From contig NZ_CP135990.1 in assembly GCF_030315915.2 (NCBI RefSeq), positions 1,550,001-1,614,000 on the forward strand: a DNA stretch of 64,000 bases, read 5' to 3'. The notes under the pieces were generated by a model. The model had not been told where the DNA came from and did not search any database. It saw only the letters and a list, made by a program, of their open reading frames with translations. A program made the position numbers and the translations under genes. How positions within the stretch are numbered: position 1 is the stretch's first letter; each line of letters starts with the position of its first letter. Source of the stretch: Providencia zhijiangensis (lineage in GTDB: Bacteria; Pseudomonadota; Gammaproteobacteria; Enterobacterales; Enterobacteriaceae). Below are positions 9,193-19,482 of this stretch, in pieces.

Positions 9193-10605
9193 CTACAGAA
9201 CATGTACTGATGAGGTATTTGTTGTACCACTTTGTACTAATGCTCCGGATACCATCACGACTGCATCACCTTCTACCGCCAATCCGCTTTCTAACGCTGC
9301 ACGCTTACCTTCACGATAGAAATCATCGGTTGATTCGAAAGGACCCACGATCATCGGAATAACGCCTTTTACTAACAGTAATTGGCGAGCAGTTTCTTCG
9401 TTAGTTGTCAGAGCCAGAATCGGTGCAGTAGGGAAGTATTTACGTACTGATTTTGCAGATTTACCACCATAAGTTGCGACAACGATTAATGGCACATCCA
9501 GTTTTTCAGACATTTCAACGGCACCACGGCAGACAGCTTCAGTCACACGTAAGCGCTGGGTTGGTTTTTGATTTTCAATACGCGTTGGCATAACGCGGTC
9601 AGTACGTTCACAGATAGTTGCCATGATAGTCACAGCTTCAACTGGATATTTACCTTTCGCACTTTCCCCAGACAGCATAACAGCATCTGTACCGTCTAAG
9701 ATGGCGTTTGCAACGTCACCAGCTTCTGCGCGGGTAGGGCGTGGGTTTTTGATCATTGAATCTAGCATTTGAGTCGCAGTAATAACGACCTTGCGAGCTT
9801 TAACACATTTTTCAATCATCATTTTTTGGGCGAAGATAACTTCTTCTACTGGGATCTCAACCCCTAAGTCACCACGAGCAACCATGATACCGTCAGAGGC
9901 TTCAAGGATTTCGTCGAAGTTATTTAAACCTTCTTGGTTTTCGATTTTAGAGATGATTTGAATATTTTCGCCACCATGTTTTTTCAGGTGAGCGCGAATT
10001 TCTTCAACGTCTGAACGTTTACGGATAAATGAAGCGGCAACAAAGTCGACACCTTGTTGGCAACCGAAAACGAGGTCTTCTTTATCTTTTTCTGCTAGTG
10101 CAGGTAAGCCGATAGAAACGCCCGGTAAGTTAACACCTTTTTTCTCACCAAGATCGCCATTGTTTAATACTTGGCAAATCACTTCAGTTGCAGTGATGTT
10201 GGTTACAGTCATGCCAATTAAACCATCATCCACTAAAACGGTGTCACCTACTTTCAGGTCTTTAGTTAAGCCAGGGTAAGTGACTGCAACGCGTTCTTGG
10301 TTACCGATAACGGAAGTATCTGTTGTGAAAGTGAAAGTTTGACCTGCAACGAGAGAAACATCATTGCCGCCTTCCAGTTTCATAGTACGGATTTCTGGAC
10401 CTTTAGTGTCCAGCAGAATAGCTGCTTGTTTACCGGTTTTTGCACAGACAGAGCGGAGGTTGTTGATACGTTGACCGTGTTCTTCATAGTCACCGTGGGA
10501 GAAGTTAAGGCGCATGACGTTCATGCCTGCATCCAATAACTGAGTTAATTTCTCTTCTGATTCGGTTTTTGGACCGATGGTACAAACAATTTTGGTTTTT
10601 TTCAT
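9193..10605 (-). CDS. pykF: Pyruvate kinase I
   Basis: 470 residues, identical in length to E. coli PykF. Converts phosphoenolpyruvate and ADP to pyruvate and ATP in glycolysis. Features in order: N-terminal barrel with [23 protein letters not shown] domain, catalytic [14 protein letters not shown] (general acid-base Lys and metal-binding Glu), [12 protein letters not shown], and the C-terminal allosteric domain ([13 protein letters not shown]). Cytosolic tetramer activated by fructose 1,6-bisphosphate in the family. A Cra-like operator lies about 206 bases upstream. Confidence 0.97.
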   Translation of the reverse strand: MKKTKIVCTIGPKTESEEKLTQLLDAGMNVMRLNFSHGDYEEHGQRINNLRSVCAKTGKQAAILLDTKGPEIRTMKLEGGNDVSLVAGQTFTFTTDTSVIGNQERVAVTYPGLTKDLKVGDTVLVDDGLIGMTVTNITATEVICQVLNNGDLGEKKGVNLPGVSIGLPALAEKDKEDLVFGCQQGVDFVAASFIRKRSDVEEIRAHLKKHGGENIQIISKIENQEGLNNFDEILEASDGIMVARGDLGVEIPVEEVIFAQKMMIEKCVKARKVVITATQMLDSMIKNPRPTRAEAGDVANAILDGTDAVMLSGESAKGKYPVEAVTIMATICERTDRVMPTRIENQKPTQRLRVTEAVCRGAVEMSEKLDVPLIVVATYGGKSAKSVRKYFPTAPILALTTNEETARQLLLVKGVIPMIVGPFESTDDFYREGKRAALESGLAVEGDAVVMVSGALVQSGTTNTSSVHVL

Positions 10606-11073
10606 GGCAGTCTATCTAATGGTTATAAAGGAAATCGGTATTGCCGCCGATGCTTAATGCGCAAGATAGTCTATGTTGCGCAACTCATTTATAAGAATAG
10701 GCGACAGTCTGGTATTCAAAATCTGGTTATTTAAAAAACGTCACTTTTTGACTCTTATTATAGTGTAGATGACATTTTTCATTAAAGCTAACATGCTGAT
10801 TTGTCTTTGTTGAAACCTTTCAGCTTGAGGGATCATTATAAACAACATCAAACTGTGAGACAAATCAAATTTTGCTAAATTTGATGCAGAAGTAATTAAG
10901 ATCAAACAACAGCGAGATTTTCAGTTGAAAGTGGGTTGCGCAACAAAATAAGGGAAAACAAAATCACAATCAAGATAAATATGATATTTGAAAAGAGTAC
11001 TTTTATTAGGGTTACTAAGGGGCTCAGGATAAAAAATAATTCGGGAATAAGAAACGAGTCAGAATAAATAGAA
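10606..11073. other. pykF-tRNA-Val intergenic region
   Basis: 468 bases without a gene. Contains the candidate Cra site and presumably the pykF promoter. The left part next to the tRNA genes should carry their 3' processing region. No ORF or strong hairpin seen. Confidence 0.5.
10811..10822. promoter_or_regulatory. Candidate Cra (FruR) operator for pykF
   Basis: TGAAACCTTTCA, a near-palindrome close to the Cra consensus TGAAACGTTTCA, flanked by GT and GC. Known biology: Cra represses pykF in E. coli. Its location upstream of pykF supports the call. Confidence 0.65.
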
Positions 11074-11150
11074 TGGTGCGTCCGAGTAGACTCGAACTAC
11101 CGACCCCCACCATGTCAAGGTGGTGCTCTAACCAACTGAGCTACGGACGC
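11074..11150 (-). tRNA. tRNA-Val(GAC), copy 3 in transcription order
   Basis: 77 bases including encoded CCA. On the minus strand: acceptor GCGTCCG/CGGACGC, D-arm, anticodon stem CCACC/GGTGG with loop TTGACAT (anticodon GAC), and T-arm with TTCGAGT. All arms pair. Identical to the other two copies. Confidence 0.97.
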
Positions 11151-11191
11151 ACTGAGATGAAGCTTGGTTTGTCACTGATGACAAATTTAAA

Positions 11192-11268
11192 TGGTGCGTC
11201 CGAGTAGACTCGAACTACCGACCCCCACCATGTCAAGGTGGTGCTCTAACCAACTGAGCTACGGACGC
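11192..11268 (-). tRNA. tRNA-Val(GAC), copy 2
   Basis: 77 bases, identical to the neighbouring copies, anticodon GAC, CCA encoded. Separated from each neighbour by 41-base spacers that are themselves similar. Confidence 0.97.
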
Positions 11269-11309
11269 ACTGAGATAAAACTTTGTTTGTCGCTAATGAT
11301 GAATTTAAA

Positions 11310-11386
11310 TGGTGCGTCCGAGTAGACTCGAACTACCGACCCCCACCATGTCAAGGTGGTGCTCTAACCAACTGAGCTACGGACGC
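11310..11386 (-). tRNA. tRNA-Val(GAC), copy 1 (first transcribed)
   Basis: 77 bases, anticodon GAC, CCA encoded. Equivalent to E. coli valV-valW, which also lie beside mdtK but number two. The three are likely cut from one precursor. Confidence 0.97.
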
Positions 11387-11545
11387 ATATCAATCATTAC
11401 TGCTTTAACGACGGGGACGAATATTAACGTTCTGCTGTCAATCTGGCAAGGGGAAAATGTAATTTTGCGAGAGTTTGCTCGTATTTAAAACTATTCGCAG
11501 AAAAACATTCGCCACCTTGCCATAAAATGCTGAAAATTACGCCAA

Positions 11546-12919
11546 TTATCGCGTTGAGCGTAATAAAACGACGCTGTCAGGTTGGCGATGGATCCACAAA
11601 ATTCGTGTTGCCATACCAATAGCCGCAGCGGTGAGTCCGATAATAAATCCTAACCAGAAACCTTTTGGTCCCATGGGCTCGGTAATGAAGTCGGTCAACG
11701 CCAAGATATAGCCAGACGGTAAACCTAAAATCCAATACGCCGTAAAGGTAATAAAGAAGATTGAGCGAGTATCTTTATACCCACGTAACACACCGGCACC
11801 AATAACTTGAATAGAATCTGAAAGCTGATAAAGCGCGGCATAGAGCATCAAGCTAGACGCCAAAACAACCACTTCAGGATTCTTGTTATACATCATCGCG
11901 ATAGGCTCACGGAATGTGCTGGTAAAGATGGCCGTTAAGCAAGCTAGACTTAATCCTACCGCTAAACCAGTATAAGAAGAGACTTTTGCGGCTTCGGTAG
12001 ACTGACGTCCCAAGTTATAGCCAACTCGAATGGTGACAGCGATACCCATTGATAACGGGAACATAAACATCACAGAACTAAAGTTAAGCGCTACTTGGTG
12101 ACCTGCGACCGCAACAACCCCTAAAGGCGCGACCAATAGGGCAACAACCGCAAACAGGGTGACTTCAAAAAACAGTGCTAACCCAATCGGTGTTCCGAGC
12201 ACAATAATGCGTTTCAGGATATCTGGATTTGGCGCGCCTAATGGTTGCGCAGGACGGATATCTCTCTGATTTGGTGCGTGCTTAACATACCATCTCATCA
12301 TCAGACACATTGCCCAATACACCGTTGCTGTCGCCACGCCGCAACCAACACCACCTAAGGCTGGTGCACCAAAGTGACCATAAATGAAGATATAGTTCAC
12401 GGGAATATTGACCATCAAGCCAAGAAAACCAATGACCATGCCGGGTTTCGTTTTTGACAACCCTTCACATTGGCTACGGTACACTTGATAAAATAGGTAA
12501 CCTGGGGCTCCCCACATAATTGCGTGTAGGAAACGAACCGATTTATCGGCTAACTCTTGGTCAATATGGGGCATGTTGCTGATGATCAGTTTACTGTTAT
12601 ACAACAGCAACATGATACTAACGCCTAAAATAAAGGCTAACCACAAGCCTTGTTGAACTTGATCGCCAATCAGGTTTCTGCGACCTGAACCGTTCATTTG
12701 AGCGATAATTGGCGTGAGCGCCATGAGAATACCTTGCCCTAATAAAATAGCAGGCAACCAAATAGAAAAACCAACAGCCACAGCTGACATTTCGATTTCG
12801 CTAACACTTCCCGCCATGATGGTGTCCACAAACCCCATTGCAGTTTGGGAAAATTGGGCGAAGAAGATAGGGATACCGAGAGCCAACAAGCTACGCGCTT
12901 CTGTAATATATTTCTGCAC
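11546..12919 (-). CDS. mdtK: MATE-family multidrug efflux pump MdtK (NorM)
   Basis: 457 residues, the same as E. coli MdtK. Inner-membrane sodium- or proton-coupled exporter of drugs such as fluoroquinolones and cationic dyes. Two MatE repeats of six predicted helices each are visible as alternating hydrophobic segments; N-terminal motif [21 protein letters not shown] is typical of NorM. Divergent from ribE and downstream of the tRNA-Val cluster, as in E. coli. No truncation. Confidence 0.95.
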   Translation of the reverse strand: MQKYITEARSLLALGIPIFFAQFSQTAMGFVDTIMAGSVSEIEMSAVAVGFSIWLPAILLGQGILMALTPIIAQMNGSGRRNLIGDQVQQGLWLAFILGVSIMLLLYNSKLIISNMPHIDQELADKSVRFLHAIMWGAPGYLFYQVYRSQCEGLSKTKPGMVIGFLGLMVNIPVNYIFIYGHFGAPALGGVGCGVATATVYWAMCLMMRWYVKHAPNQRDIRPAQPLGAPNPDILKRIIVLGTPIGLALFFEVTLFAVVALLVAPLGVVAVAGHQVALNFSSVMFMFPLSMGIAVTIRVGYNLGRQSTEAAKVSSYTGLAVGLSLACLTAIFTSTFREPIAMMYNKNPEVVVLASSLMLYAALYQLSDSIQVIGAGVLRGYKDTRSIFFITFTAYWILGLPSGYILALTDFITEPMGPKGFWLGFIIGLTAAAIGMATRILWIHRQPDSVVLLRSTR

Positions 12920-13201
12920 GCATACACCTTCACAATAAGTTTCGAATTAAAAAAAGAAAAAAGCGGAATGAAATTCTATGATTTACTAAAAAATCAGATA
13001 GTTAATGCTAACCCCTTATTCTATCTCTTTTATGTAATCAATCCAACATAGTTATAGATAAGAATAATAAAACAGCAGATTAGTATAGAAACCGTTTAAA
13101 TGTTTTGTGATGGCAGCATAAATATAACCACTCAAATAAGATAGATCTCTGAAAATTCTTAGGTAAACTGAGTTTATTAATTCACTGCACTGAGAGTCAT
13201 T

Positions 13202-13879
13202 ATGTTTACAGGCATTGTTCAAGGAACCGCTCCAATTATCTCAATCACGGAAAGAGCTAATTTCCGTACTCATGTCATGAAATTCACGCCGGAATTATTA
13301 GTGGGTTTAGAAACCGGTGCATCCGTTGCGCATAACGGTTGCTGTTTAACCGTGACTAAAATTGAGGGGGAGAACGTTAGCTTTGATTTAATCAAAGAGA
13401 CATTGCGCCTCACTAATTTAGGTGAGTTAAAAGAAGGGGACGTGGTTAATATTGAGCGTGCTGCTAAATATGGTGATGAAATTGGCGGACATGTGGTTTC
13501 GGGTCATATCGTGACCACCGCAGAAATTAGCAAGATTTTCACCTCTGAAGATAATCATCAAGTTTGGCTCTCTATTTATGATAAAACCTTGATGAAATAT
13601 ATCTTACATAAGGGATTTGTGGCGATTGACGGAATTAGCTTAACGGTCGGTGATGTTATCAATAACCGTTTCTGTGTGCATCTGATCCCAGAAACATTGG
13701 CGAGAACCACTCTAGGAAGCAAACGACTCGGTCATAAAGTCAACATTGAGATTGACCCACAGACTCAAGCTATTGTTGATACTGTTGAGCGTGTTTTGCA
13801 TCAGAAAGAACAAGAAATGTTATTGAAGCAGAAACAAGAGAGTGAAGACTCAGTAGACAGCGAAAAATCATCAATCTAG
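13202..13879 (+). CDS. ribE: Riboflavin synthase alpha subunit
   Basis: 225 residues (E. coli 213, where the gene is also called ribC). Dismutates two 6,7-dimethyl-8-ribityllumazine molecules into riboflavin. Two lumazine-binding repeats begin MFTGIVQG and [20 protein letters not shown] and [10 protein letters not shown] are the paired active-site segments. The extra length is a charged C-terminal tail (about the last 19 residues, [19 protein letters not shown]). No FMN riboswitch is apparent upstream. Cytosolic trimer. Confidence 0.95.
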   Translation: MFTGIVQGTAPIISITERANFRTHVMKFTPELLVGLETGASVAHNGCCLTVTKIEGENVSFDLIKETLRLTNLGELKEGDVVNIERAAKYGDEIGGHVVSGHIVTTAEISKIFTSEDNHQVWLSIYDKTLMKYILHKGFVAIDGISLTVGDVINNRFCVHLIPETLARTTLGSKRLGHKVNIEIDPQTQAIVDTVERVLHQKEQEMLLKQKQESEDSVDSEKSSI

Positions 13880-13886
13880 TTTTGAG

Positions 13887-13917
13887 AAGGTTATGGCTCT
13901 GTGCAGAGCTATAACCT
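13887..13917 (+). terminator. ribE terminator-like hairpin
   Basis: Long stem AGGTTAT-GGCTCTG / AGAGC-TATAACCT with a 3-base loop right after ribE. The T-tract is poor. Confidence 0.55.
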
Positions 13918-13955
13918 GTTGAATCGGTAGGTAATAAATTCACCGGAATATTCTA

Positions 13956-14228
13956 TTACTTCTCACTAAAATTGACCGAAAAAATGGCATTGTCACGTTC
14001 AATTGCGTCAACAAGTTGTTTGAAATGAGCGCTTTTTTGATACATTTCTAATGCTTGTGCATTTTCCCACTCTTCAAACACAATGTAGCCATTTTCTTTT
14101 GCCATCAGATCATACTGCAAACATCCTTTTTCCATCCGGCTGCGTTTGGCAATTTCGCGAACGATTTTTTTCGTTAAATACCCATCCTTTTTTTCGGTAG
14201 TGATTTGGGCATATACAACAATACTCAT
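13956..14228 (-). CDS. Antibiotic biosynthesis monooxygenase (ABM)-domain protein
   Basis: 90 residues, a single ABM ferredoxin-like domain as in YgiN and related quinol or heme-type monooxygenases. Visible landmarks: SIVVYAQITTEKKDGY at the start, SRMEKGCLQYDL, FEEWENAQALEMYQKSAHFKQLV (the EEW...H signature). Such proteins are small dimers acting on quinones or similar compounds; the substrate cannot be told here. It follows the AraC gene by 24 bases on the same strand, suggesting joint expression. The pair sits between ribE and punC and is absent from the E. coli locus. Confidence 0.8.
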   Translation of the reverse strand: MSIVVYAQITTEKKDGYLTKKIVREIAKRSRMEKGCLQYDLMAKENGYIVFEEWENAQALEMYQKSAHFKQLVDAIERDNAIFSVNFSEK

Positions 14229-14252
14229 ACCATTCTCCTTATGTACTCAGAA

Positions 14253-15008
14253 CTATCTTAATGGAGACTTTGTTTTTGTATTGTAAAAAAGCGAATAATT
14301 TGACTTTAAAAATGCCGACGGTGTCATGGTAAAGTAACGCTTAAAATCGCGATAAAAGTGGGATTGGTCATAATAACCCGTTTCAAACCATCGATAAGTA
14401 TCTTGTTCTTTCACCATGGTTTTCATCACTTGCTCTAAGCGACAATTGATCTGGTACCGTTTTGGTGTGATCCCAAATTCTTTTAACAACTCTTTTTGAA
14501 CTAAGCGCGCACTGTAGCCAATGTCATCGGCAATTTCGGTAATTTTTTTATTTGGATTGCGATAAAGAGAGTCCAGAACGTGATCGATAAAATGTGCCTT
14601 TTTCGCTGCCTTAGTGACATAAAAGCACTCATGCAACTCTTTGAATGAAGAGTTAGCCAATGATTTAAACCAATTATTGCTCCATATTTGGCTAAGCGGA
14701 GTAGGGATATCCGTATAATTTAACGTGCGTTGGGGAAGTAAAAAACGTAAGGCATCGTGGCGAATACGTAGAACCATCACGCTGGCATTATTCGGGATAG
14801 CCGTAAATATATTGACTCTGGGGATGATTAGCTGAAATGGATTGACGGATGTATGCTCGTGAGTCGACATACTGATATTTTCAGTCGAAACCCATATTTC
14901 AGCTCCTGTGCCTGGGAAGATCTTAATAGCATCAGTAAATTTCTTGATAATCAAAACTGAACTAACAAATTCTTTTAATTCATCAGGAGGATAATACTGT
15001 TTCAGCAT
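14253..15008 (-). CDS. AraC-family transcriptional regulator
   Basis: 251 residues. The N-terminal half resembles the DUF6597-type sensor region (YYPPDELKEFVSS, FPGTGAEIWVST), and the C-terminal third is an AraC double helix-turn-helix with ITEIADDIGYSARLVQKELLKEFGITPKRYQ and the second helix region WFETGYYDQSHFYRDFKRYFTMTPSAFLK. Probable DNA-binding regulator; ligand and targets unknown, the adjacent ABM gene being the obvious candidate. Start is an ATG with GAAGAG upstream. Confidence 0.8.
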   Translation of the reverse strand: MLKQYYPPDELKEFVSSVLIIKKFTDAIKIFPGTGAEIWVSTENISMSTHEHTSVNPFQLIIPRVNIFTAIPNNASVMVLRIRHDALRFLLPQRTLNYTDIPTPLSQIWSNNWFKSLANSSFKELHECFYVTKAAKKAHFIDHVLDSLYRNPNKKITEIADDIGYSARLVQKELLKEFGITPKRYQINCRLEQVMKTMVKEQDTYRWFETGYYDQSHFYRDFKRYFTMTPSAFLKSNYSLFYNTKTKSPLR

Positions 15009-15103
15009 GGCTCTTCAAAACGTCATAATTGAATATGCTAATAATAGCGTGTTATAGATAAAAAATTAACTCTATAAAATACGTATTAACTAAAATAAAA
15101 AAG

Positions 15104-15137
15104 TCAGCCACGTTATCAATAATGGTAACGTGGCTGA
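15104..15137 (-). terminator. punC terminator
   Basis: Perfect 12-bp stem TCAGCCACGTTA / TAACGTGGCTGA with a 10-base loop. On the minus strand it is followed by CTTTTTTA, so it terminates punC. Confidence 0.85.
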
Positions 15138-15172
15138 TTATTATGAAGCTAAAAAATAACGTTAACTAACGA

Positions 15173-16396
15173 TTAGTCATGTTGATACTCAGTGTGCTTA
15201 ATCGCATTATTTGATTTGCTGGCACAACGCTGCATGAAATAGCCTATAATCATTGGGATCACCGTAAATGCCATCACGCCAGTCGTGGCGAGTAACGGGT
15301 CAAAGGTGAGCGCAGAGACTAATAAGCTGGCTAAGAAACATAACCCTAATTGTAAGGCATTTTGTAATGCAGCGGCCTTACCACTGGCGGATGGGAATGT
15401 GTTAAGGGCTTTGGCTACGGCAATTGGGTATGATGCGCCATTCATGGCGGCCATAAAGCAGAATGGTACTAAAATCATAGTTAATGTTGGCTGAGTATAA
15501 ATCGCCATCACAAATAATATAATCATGCTAACGGCATAACCGGCTAGCAGGATTGGGAACAACGTTTCAGCACGCACTTTAGCTAATACGAAGCGGCAGC
15601 CGTATCCTCCGACAATAAATGCCAGTGTTTGAGGGATATAACTTAGGCCGATATCCGAAGGGTTAAAACCCATATTGCGTAGAATAAACGGCGAACCCGT
15701 TAGCCATGCAAAAAAGCCAGCGCTACATGCTGCGTATACAAGCACGTTACCACTGAAAACAGGGGAGCTTAACAAGGTAGCAAAGGAAATTTTGGTTTGT
15801 GTCTGGTTTTCTTCTGCGATGACTTTCGGCGCCACTTTTTTTAGCATCAAAGTCGGTAGCAGGAGTAAAACGCCTACCATCATCAGCACGATGAAGATAA
15901 ATTCCCAGTTTTTGTGCTCAAGCACCCAAGCACCTAAAAGAGGCGCTAATGCTGGAGAAAGTGCCACTAAAGGCATGATAGAGGCAAATACTTTTTGGGT
16001 ATCAGCTTCGTTATAGCGGTCGATAACGAGGGCTTGCCATAAAACTGCAGCAGAACAAACACCAACGGCCTGTAAGAATCGAAGGATTAATAACTGAGTG
16101 GCATCGGTGACCCAAATCATAGCCAAGCAACTAACAATAAATAGGGAAAGCCCTACAATGAGAATAGGTTTGCGTCCTAATTTATCTGAAAGGGGGCCCC
16201 ATAGTAGCTGGGCAAAAGCAAAGCCAGCTAGAAAGATACTTAATGAGGCGCTGATAGCACCTTCAGTCGTATTTAAGGTTGTTTGCATTGAACCAAAGGC
16301 AGGCAGATACATATCGATGGCTAAAAACCCCAGCATGCTTAGGCCGGCAAGGTAAATCAAAAATCCAGAGGAGTTTTTTGTCGCAGTATTTGTCAT
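15173..16396 (-). CDS. punC: Bcr/CflA-type MFS transporter, PunC (YdhC)
   Basis: 407 residues (E. coli YdhC 403). Twelve predicted helices of the drug/H+ antiporter-1 group; LWGPLSDKLGRKPILI is the loop 2-3 motif of the major facilitator family, and LRFLQAVGVCSAAVL corresponds to motif B. E. coli PunC imports purine ribonucleosides such as adenosine. Divergent from punR, which activates it in E. coli, so role follows from synteny. Inner membrane. Confidence 0.88.
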   Translation of the reverse strand: MTNTATKNSSGFLIYLAGLSMLGFLAIDMYLPAFGSMQTTLNTTEGAISASLSIFLAGFAFAQLLWGPLSDKLGRKPILIVGLSLFIVSCLAMIWVTDATQLLILRFLQAVGVCSAAVLWQALVIDRYNEADTQKVFASIMPLVALSPALAPLLGAWVLEHKNWEFIFIVLMMVGVLLLLPTLMLKKVAPKVIAEENQTQTKISFATLLSSPVFSGNVLVYAACSAGFFAWLTGSPFILRNMGFNPSDIGLSYIPQTLAFIVGGYGCRFVLAKVRAETLFPILLAGYAVSMIILFVMAIYTQPTLTMILVPFCFMAAMNGASYPIAVAKALNTFPSASGKAAALQNALQLGLCFLASLLVSALTFDPLLATTGVMAFTVIPMIIGYFMQRCASKSNNAIKHTEYQHD

Positions 16397-16517
16397 AGTT
16401 TTGCTTAATCTGTATTTAAAATAATGTTAATAGTTATCTTATTGTATAGGCTATTTTTTTACGTTGTGAAACGGTAATATTTGGACTCTGCTATCAAATA
16501 ATTTGAAAGGAAAGAAA

Positions 16518-17423
16518 ATGTGGTCAGCTCATGCACTTGAAGTCATAGACGCAGTTGCTCGAACGGGAAGCTTTAGTGGTGCTGCGGATGAGTTGCATCG
16601 AGTCCCTTCAGCGATCAGTTACACAGTAAAGCAAGTCGAAGAATGGTTGGCGGTTCCGCTATTCGAGCGCCGTCACCGTGATGTGGTATTGACGGAAGCA
16701 GGAGTTATCTTTATTAAAGAAAGTCGAAGTGTTATCAAAAAAATGATTGATACTCGACATCAATGCCAACAAGTCGCCAATGGGTGGCGTGGGCAGTTCA
16801 GTATTGCCGTTGATTGCATCGTAAAACCGCAGCGTACGGAACAGCTGATTTTGGATTTTTATCGTCATTTTCCTGATATCGAACTGTATATCCACCCTGA
16901 AGTGTTTAATGGGGTTTGGGATGCATTAGCGGATGGGCGTGTGGATGTGGCGATTGGAGCGACCCGTGCTTCACCCATTGGAGAGCGCTATAGTTTCCGC
17001 GACATGGGCTTTATGTCATGGCGTTGTGTTGCGAGCCCCACTCACCCATTAGCGAAAATTCAGGGCAAACTGACGGATGACCAAATGCGTGAATATCCAA
17101 GTTTGTGCTTAGAAGATACCTCAAGAAGCTTACCGAAAAGAGATACTTGGGCGCTGGACAACCAACGACGCTTAGTTGTGCCTTACTGGGAAAGTGGTTT
17201 AGCGTGTTTGGCAAATGGTCTGTGTGTGGGGATGGTTCCAGAGCACCGTGCAGCACCTTTGTGTGCAGAAGGTAAGTTAGTTGAGCTGGAATTAGCGCAG
17301 CCGTTTCCTGAAAGCCCTTGCTGCTTAACATGGGTTGAGAATGATACATCTCCAGCGCTGAGATGGCTTCTTGACTATCTTGGTGATAGCGAAACTCTCA
17401 ACGCGGAGTGGTTTGCGAGCTAA
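16518..17423 (+). CDS. punR: LysR-type regulator PunR (YdhB)
   Basis: 301 residues from the ATG at 16518, which matches the E. coli PunR start (MWS...EV.DAVAR); the in-frame codons back to 16503 are not conserved. N-terminal winged helix with TGSFSGAADELHRVPSAISYTVKQ, then a substrate-binding domain. Known role: activator of the divergently transcribed transporter punC in response to purine nucleosides. The shared 121-base intergenic region should contain the operator. Cytosolic. Confidence 0.93.
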   Translation: MWSAHALEVIDAVARTGSFSGAADELHRVPSAISYTVKQVEEWLAVPLFERRHRDVVLTEAGVIFIKESRSVIKKMIDTRHQCQQVANGWRGQFSIAVDCIVKPQRTEQLILDFYRHFPDIELYIHPEVFNGVWDALADGRVDVAIGATRASPIGERYSFRDMGFMSWRCVASPTHPLAKIQGKLTDDQMREYPSLCLEDTSRSLPKRDTWALDNQRRLVVPYWESGLACLANGLCVGMVPEHRAAPLCAEGKLVELELAQPFPESPCCLTWVENDTSPALRWLLDYLGDSETLNAEWFAS

Positions 17424-17438
17424 TGTGCTGAGATAGAC

Positions 17439-18464
17439 TTAGCGGCGATAATCAATAAATGGACCATCAGCCACGGAACGGCGCTCAACTAAACGCGGGT
17501 GAACTTCAATCGTTTGTGCATCTTCGCGTTTATTCACAATACGATCGAGCAACATCGCAAACGCCATTTGTCCTAAACGCTCTTTTGGTTGGTGGATTGT
17601 GGTTAATGCAGGCGTGAAATAGCGCGCATTACGCACGTTATCATAACCAATGATGGAAATGTCTTGAGGGACGCGTAATCCCATCTCGTCAGCTGCACAG
17701 ATTGCTCCCATCGCCATGATATCTCCACCACAGAAGACAGCCGTTGGGCGGTGTTTGTTACTGAGGATCTGCATCATCGCTTTATAGCCTGATTCTGGCT
17801 CGAAATCCCCTTGAACAATCCATTCATCTTTCAACGTGACTTTGGCTTCTTCCATGGCTTTTTGGAAGCCGGTTAAACGCCCAATGCCTGTATTTCTTTC
17901 AAGGGAGCCAGGGATCACACCAATTTCACGATGACCACGGTCAATAAGATAACGACCTGCTAAATAACCACCGTGGAAAGAGTTATCAATAATACTGTCA
18001 GTGAAATCTCCGCGAGAGGTACCCCAGTCCATGACGACCATTGGAATATTTCGGTAATCTTCCAACATACCAATCAAGGTGTCAGGGTATTCTGAACACA
18101 TCACAAGTAGCCCATCGACACGTTTTTGTGCCAACATTTGCAAGTACGCTTTTTGCTTACCTAAGTTATTGTGAGAGTTACATAAAATTAGAGTATAGCC
18201 TTTCTCATAGCAACTATTCTCGACAGACTCGATCACTTCTGCGAAATAGGGGGCTTCACTTGATGTTGCCAACAGGCCAATTGATTTGGTGTGGTTGACT
18301 TTTAAACTACGTGCAACCGCACTCGGAGAATAATTGAGCTCTTTGATGGCGGCCCAAACGGCTGTTTTTGTATCATCAGCGACAAAACGCGTCTTGTTGA
18401 TAACATGGGAGACGGTTGTGGTAGAGACGCCCGCACGTTTCGCCACATCTTTAATTGTTGCCAT
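17439..18464 (-). CDS. purR: Purine repressor PurR
   Basis: 341 residues, the E. coli length. LacI family: N-terminal headpiece [26 protein letters not shown] with the hinge helix ([12 protein letters not shown]), then a periplasmic-binding-protein-like core that binds hypoxanthine or guanine. With corepressor it represses purine synthesis genes. Placed between punR and ynhF as in E. coli. Only partial, unconvincing PurR half-sites (GCAAAAACG) were seen upstream. Confidence 0.96.
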   Translation of the reverse strand: MATIKDVAKRAGVSTTTVSHVINKTRFVADDTKTAVWAAIKELNYSPSAVARSLKVNHTKSIGLLATSSEAPYFAEVIESVENSCYEKGYTLILCNSHNNLGKQKAYLQMLAQKRVDGLLVMCSEYPDTLIGMLEDYRNIPMVVMDWGTSRGDFTDSIIDNSFHGGYLAGRYLIDRGHREIGVIPGSLERNTGIGRLTGFQKAMEEAKVTLKDEWIVQGDFEPESGYKAMMQILSNKHRPTAVFCGGDIMAMGAICAADEMGLRVPQDISIIGYDNVRNARYFTPALTTIHQPKERLGQMAFAMLLDRIVNKREDAQTIEVHPRLVERRSVADGPFIDYRR

Positions 18465-18731
18465 GAGAAGAAAAAACTCCTAACCAAAACTTGGTCTCTA
18501 AAATAATTCTAGTTAAATAATTACCTGCATATTGATGCATAGTACCTTTGCTGGCAATAATTTAGCGATTTGTTGTCGATTTTGTCTGATCTAGCGCAAA
18601 AACGAAAGAAATAATTGATGTTATAACATGTGATATAGACACTGGTTTTACGTTTTTGTGCATGTATACTGAAATAACCTTTTTATTTTATGGTTATTTG
18701 ATAATTCAATTTCTTTATATGAGAGGGTCTC

Positions 18732-18815
18732 ATGGATACAGATTTTAAATATGGATTGCTAGCTGCGCTTGGCTCTTTAGCTGTAATTATTTTGTTTGCT
18801 GTGCACATTTTCTGA
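18732..18815 (+). CDS. ynhF: Small membrane protein YnhF
   Basis: 27 codons, preceded by GAGAGGG, encoding one hydrophobic helix (about residues 8-27) after a short polar start (MDTDFKYG). E. coli YnhF is 29 residues, begins MSTDLKF and lies at the same place beside purR, which fixes the identity. A stress-related inner-membrane microprotein of unknown mechanism. Followed by the hairpin at 18856-18880. Confidence 0.85.
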   Translation: MDTDFKYGLLAALGSLAVIILFAVHIF

Positions 18816-18855
18816 TTTCATTTCCATCCTATCTAATAAGGATGAGAAATAATTA

Positions 18856-18880
18856 AGGGCGAGTATTATACTCGCCCTTA
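18856..18880. terminator. ynhF/sodB bidirectional terminator
   Basis: AAGGGCGAGTAT / ATACTCGCCCTT, a perfect stem with a very short loop, between the convergent ynhF and sodB. A- and T-rich flanks on both sides permit use in either direction. Confidence 0.75.
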
Positions 18881-18903
18881 GTCATTTTAGATCTGAACTA
18901 AAA

Positions 18904-19482
18904 TTAAGCCAGATTTTCTTCAACAAATTTCCAGTTAACCAGCGCCCAGAAGTTTTCTAAGTATTTTGGACGTGCGTTACGGTAGTCGATGTAGTAAGCG
19001 TGTTCCCAGATATCAACAGTCAAAACTGGCTTGTCGTCACCAGAAATTGGTGTTGCCGCGTTAGACGTGTTAACGATAGCCAGGCTGCCATCTGCTTTCT
19101 TCACTAACCAAGTCCAACCTGCACCGAAGTTTTTAACTGCGGCATCAGTGAATTGCTCTTTAAACTGAGCAAATGAACCGAATGCTTTGTTGATAGCTTC
19201 TGCAACTTTACCTGTTGGTTCACCGCCTGCGTTTGGAGCCAAGCAGTGCCAGTAGAAAGTGTGGTTCCAAACTTGAGCCGCGTTATTGAATACGCCAGCT
19301 TCAGAAGTTTTGATGATTTCTTCTAAAGACAGACCTTCAAATTTGGTGCCTTTGATCAGGTTGTTCAGGTTAACAACATAGGTGTTGTGGTGCTTACCGT
19401 AGTGGTATTCTAGGGTTTCAGCAGAGATATGAGGTTCTAAAGCATCTTTAGCATAAGGTAGAGCTGGTAATTCAAAAGACAT
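18904..19482 (-). CDS. sodB: Iron superoxide dismutase
   Basis: 192 residues (E. coli 193). Converts superoxide to hydrogen peroxide and oxygen in the cytosol. The metal ligands sit at the family positions His27, His74, Asp157 and His161 (in DIWEHAYYID). Fe- rather than Mn-type is suggested by AGWTWLV with the following pattern and by synteny. The start region reads GCAATGTC across the ATG, complementary to the core of the RyhB RNA found at 36.2 kb, so iron-dependent control by RyhB is likely, as in E. coli. GGAG is nine bases upstream. Confidence 0.96.
   Translation of the reverse strand: MSFELPALPYAKDALEPHISAETLEYHYGKHHNTYVVNLNNLIKGTKFEGLSLEEIIKTSEAGVFNNAAQVWNHTFYWHCLAPNAGGEPTGKVAEAINKAFGSFAQFKEQFTDAAVKNFGAGWTWLVKKADGSLAIVNTSNAATPISGDDKPVLTVDIWEHAYYIDYRNARPKYLENFWALVNWKFVEENLA

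Noticed and set aside
11074..11386. Regularly spaced identical repeats resembling a CRISPR array
   Set aside because: The 77-base repeats fold as tRNA-Val(GAC) with encoded CCA, and the spacers are similar to each other, unlike CRISPR spacers.
18590..18660. PurR operators upstream of purR
   Set aside because: Only half-sites such as GCAAAAACG are visible; no match near ACGCAAACGTTTGCGT was found.
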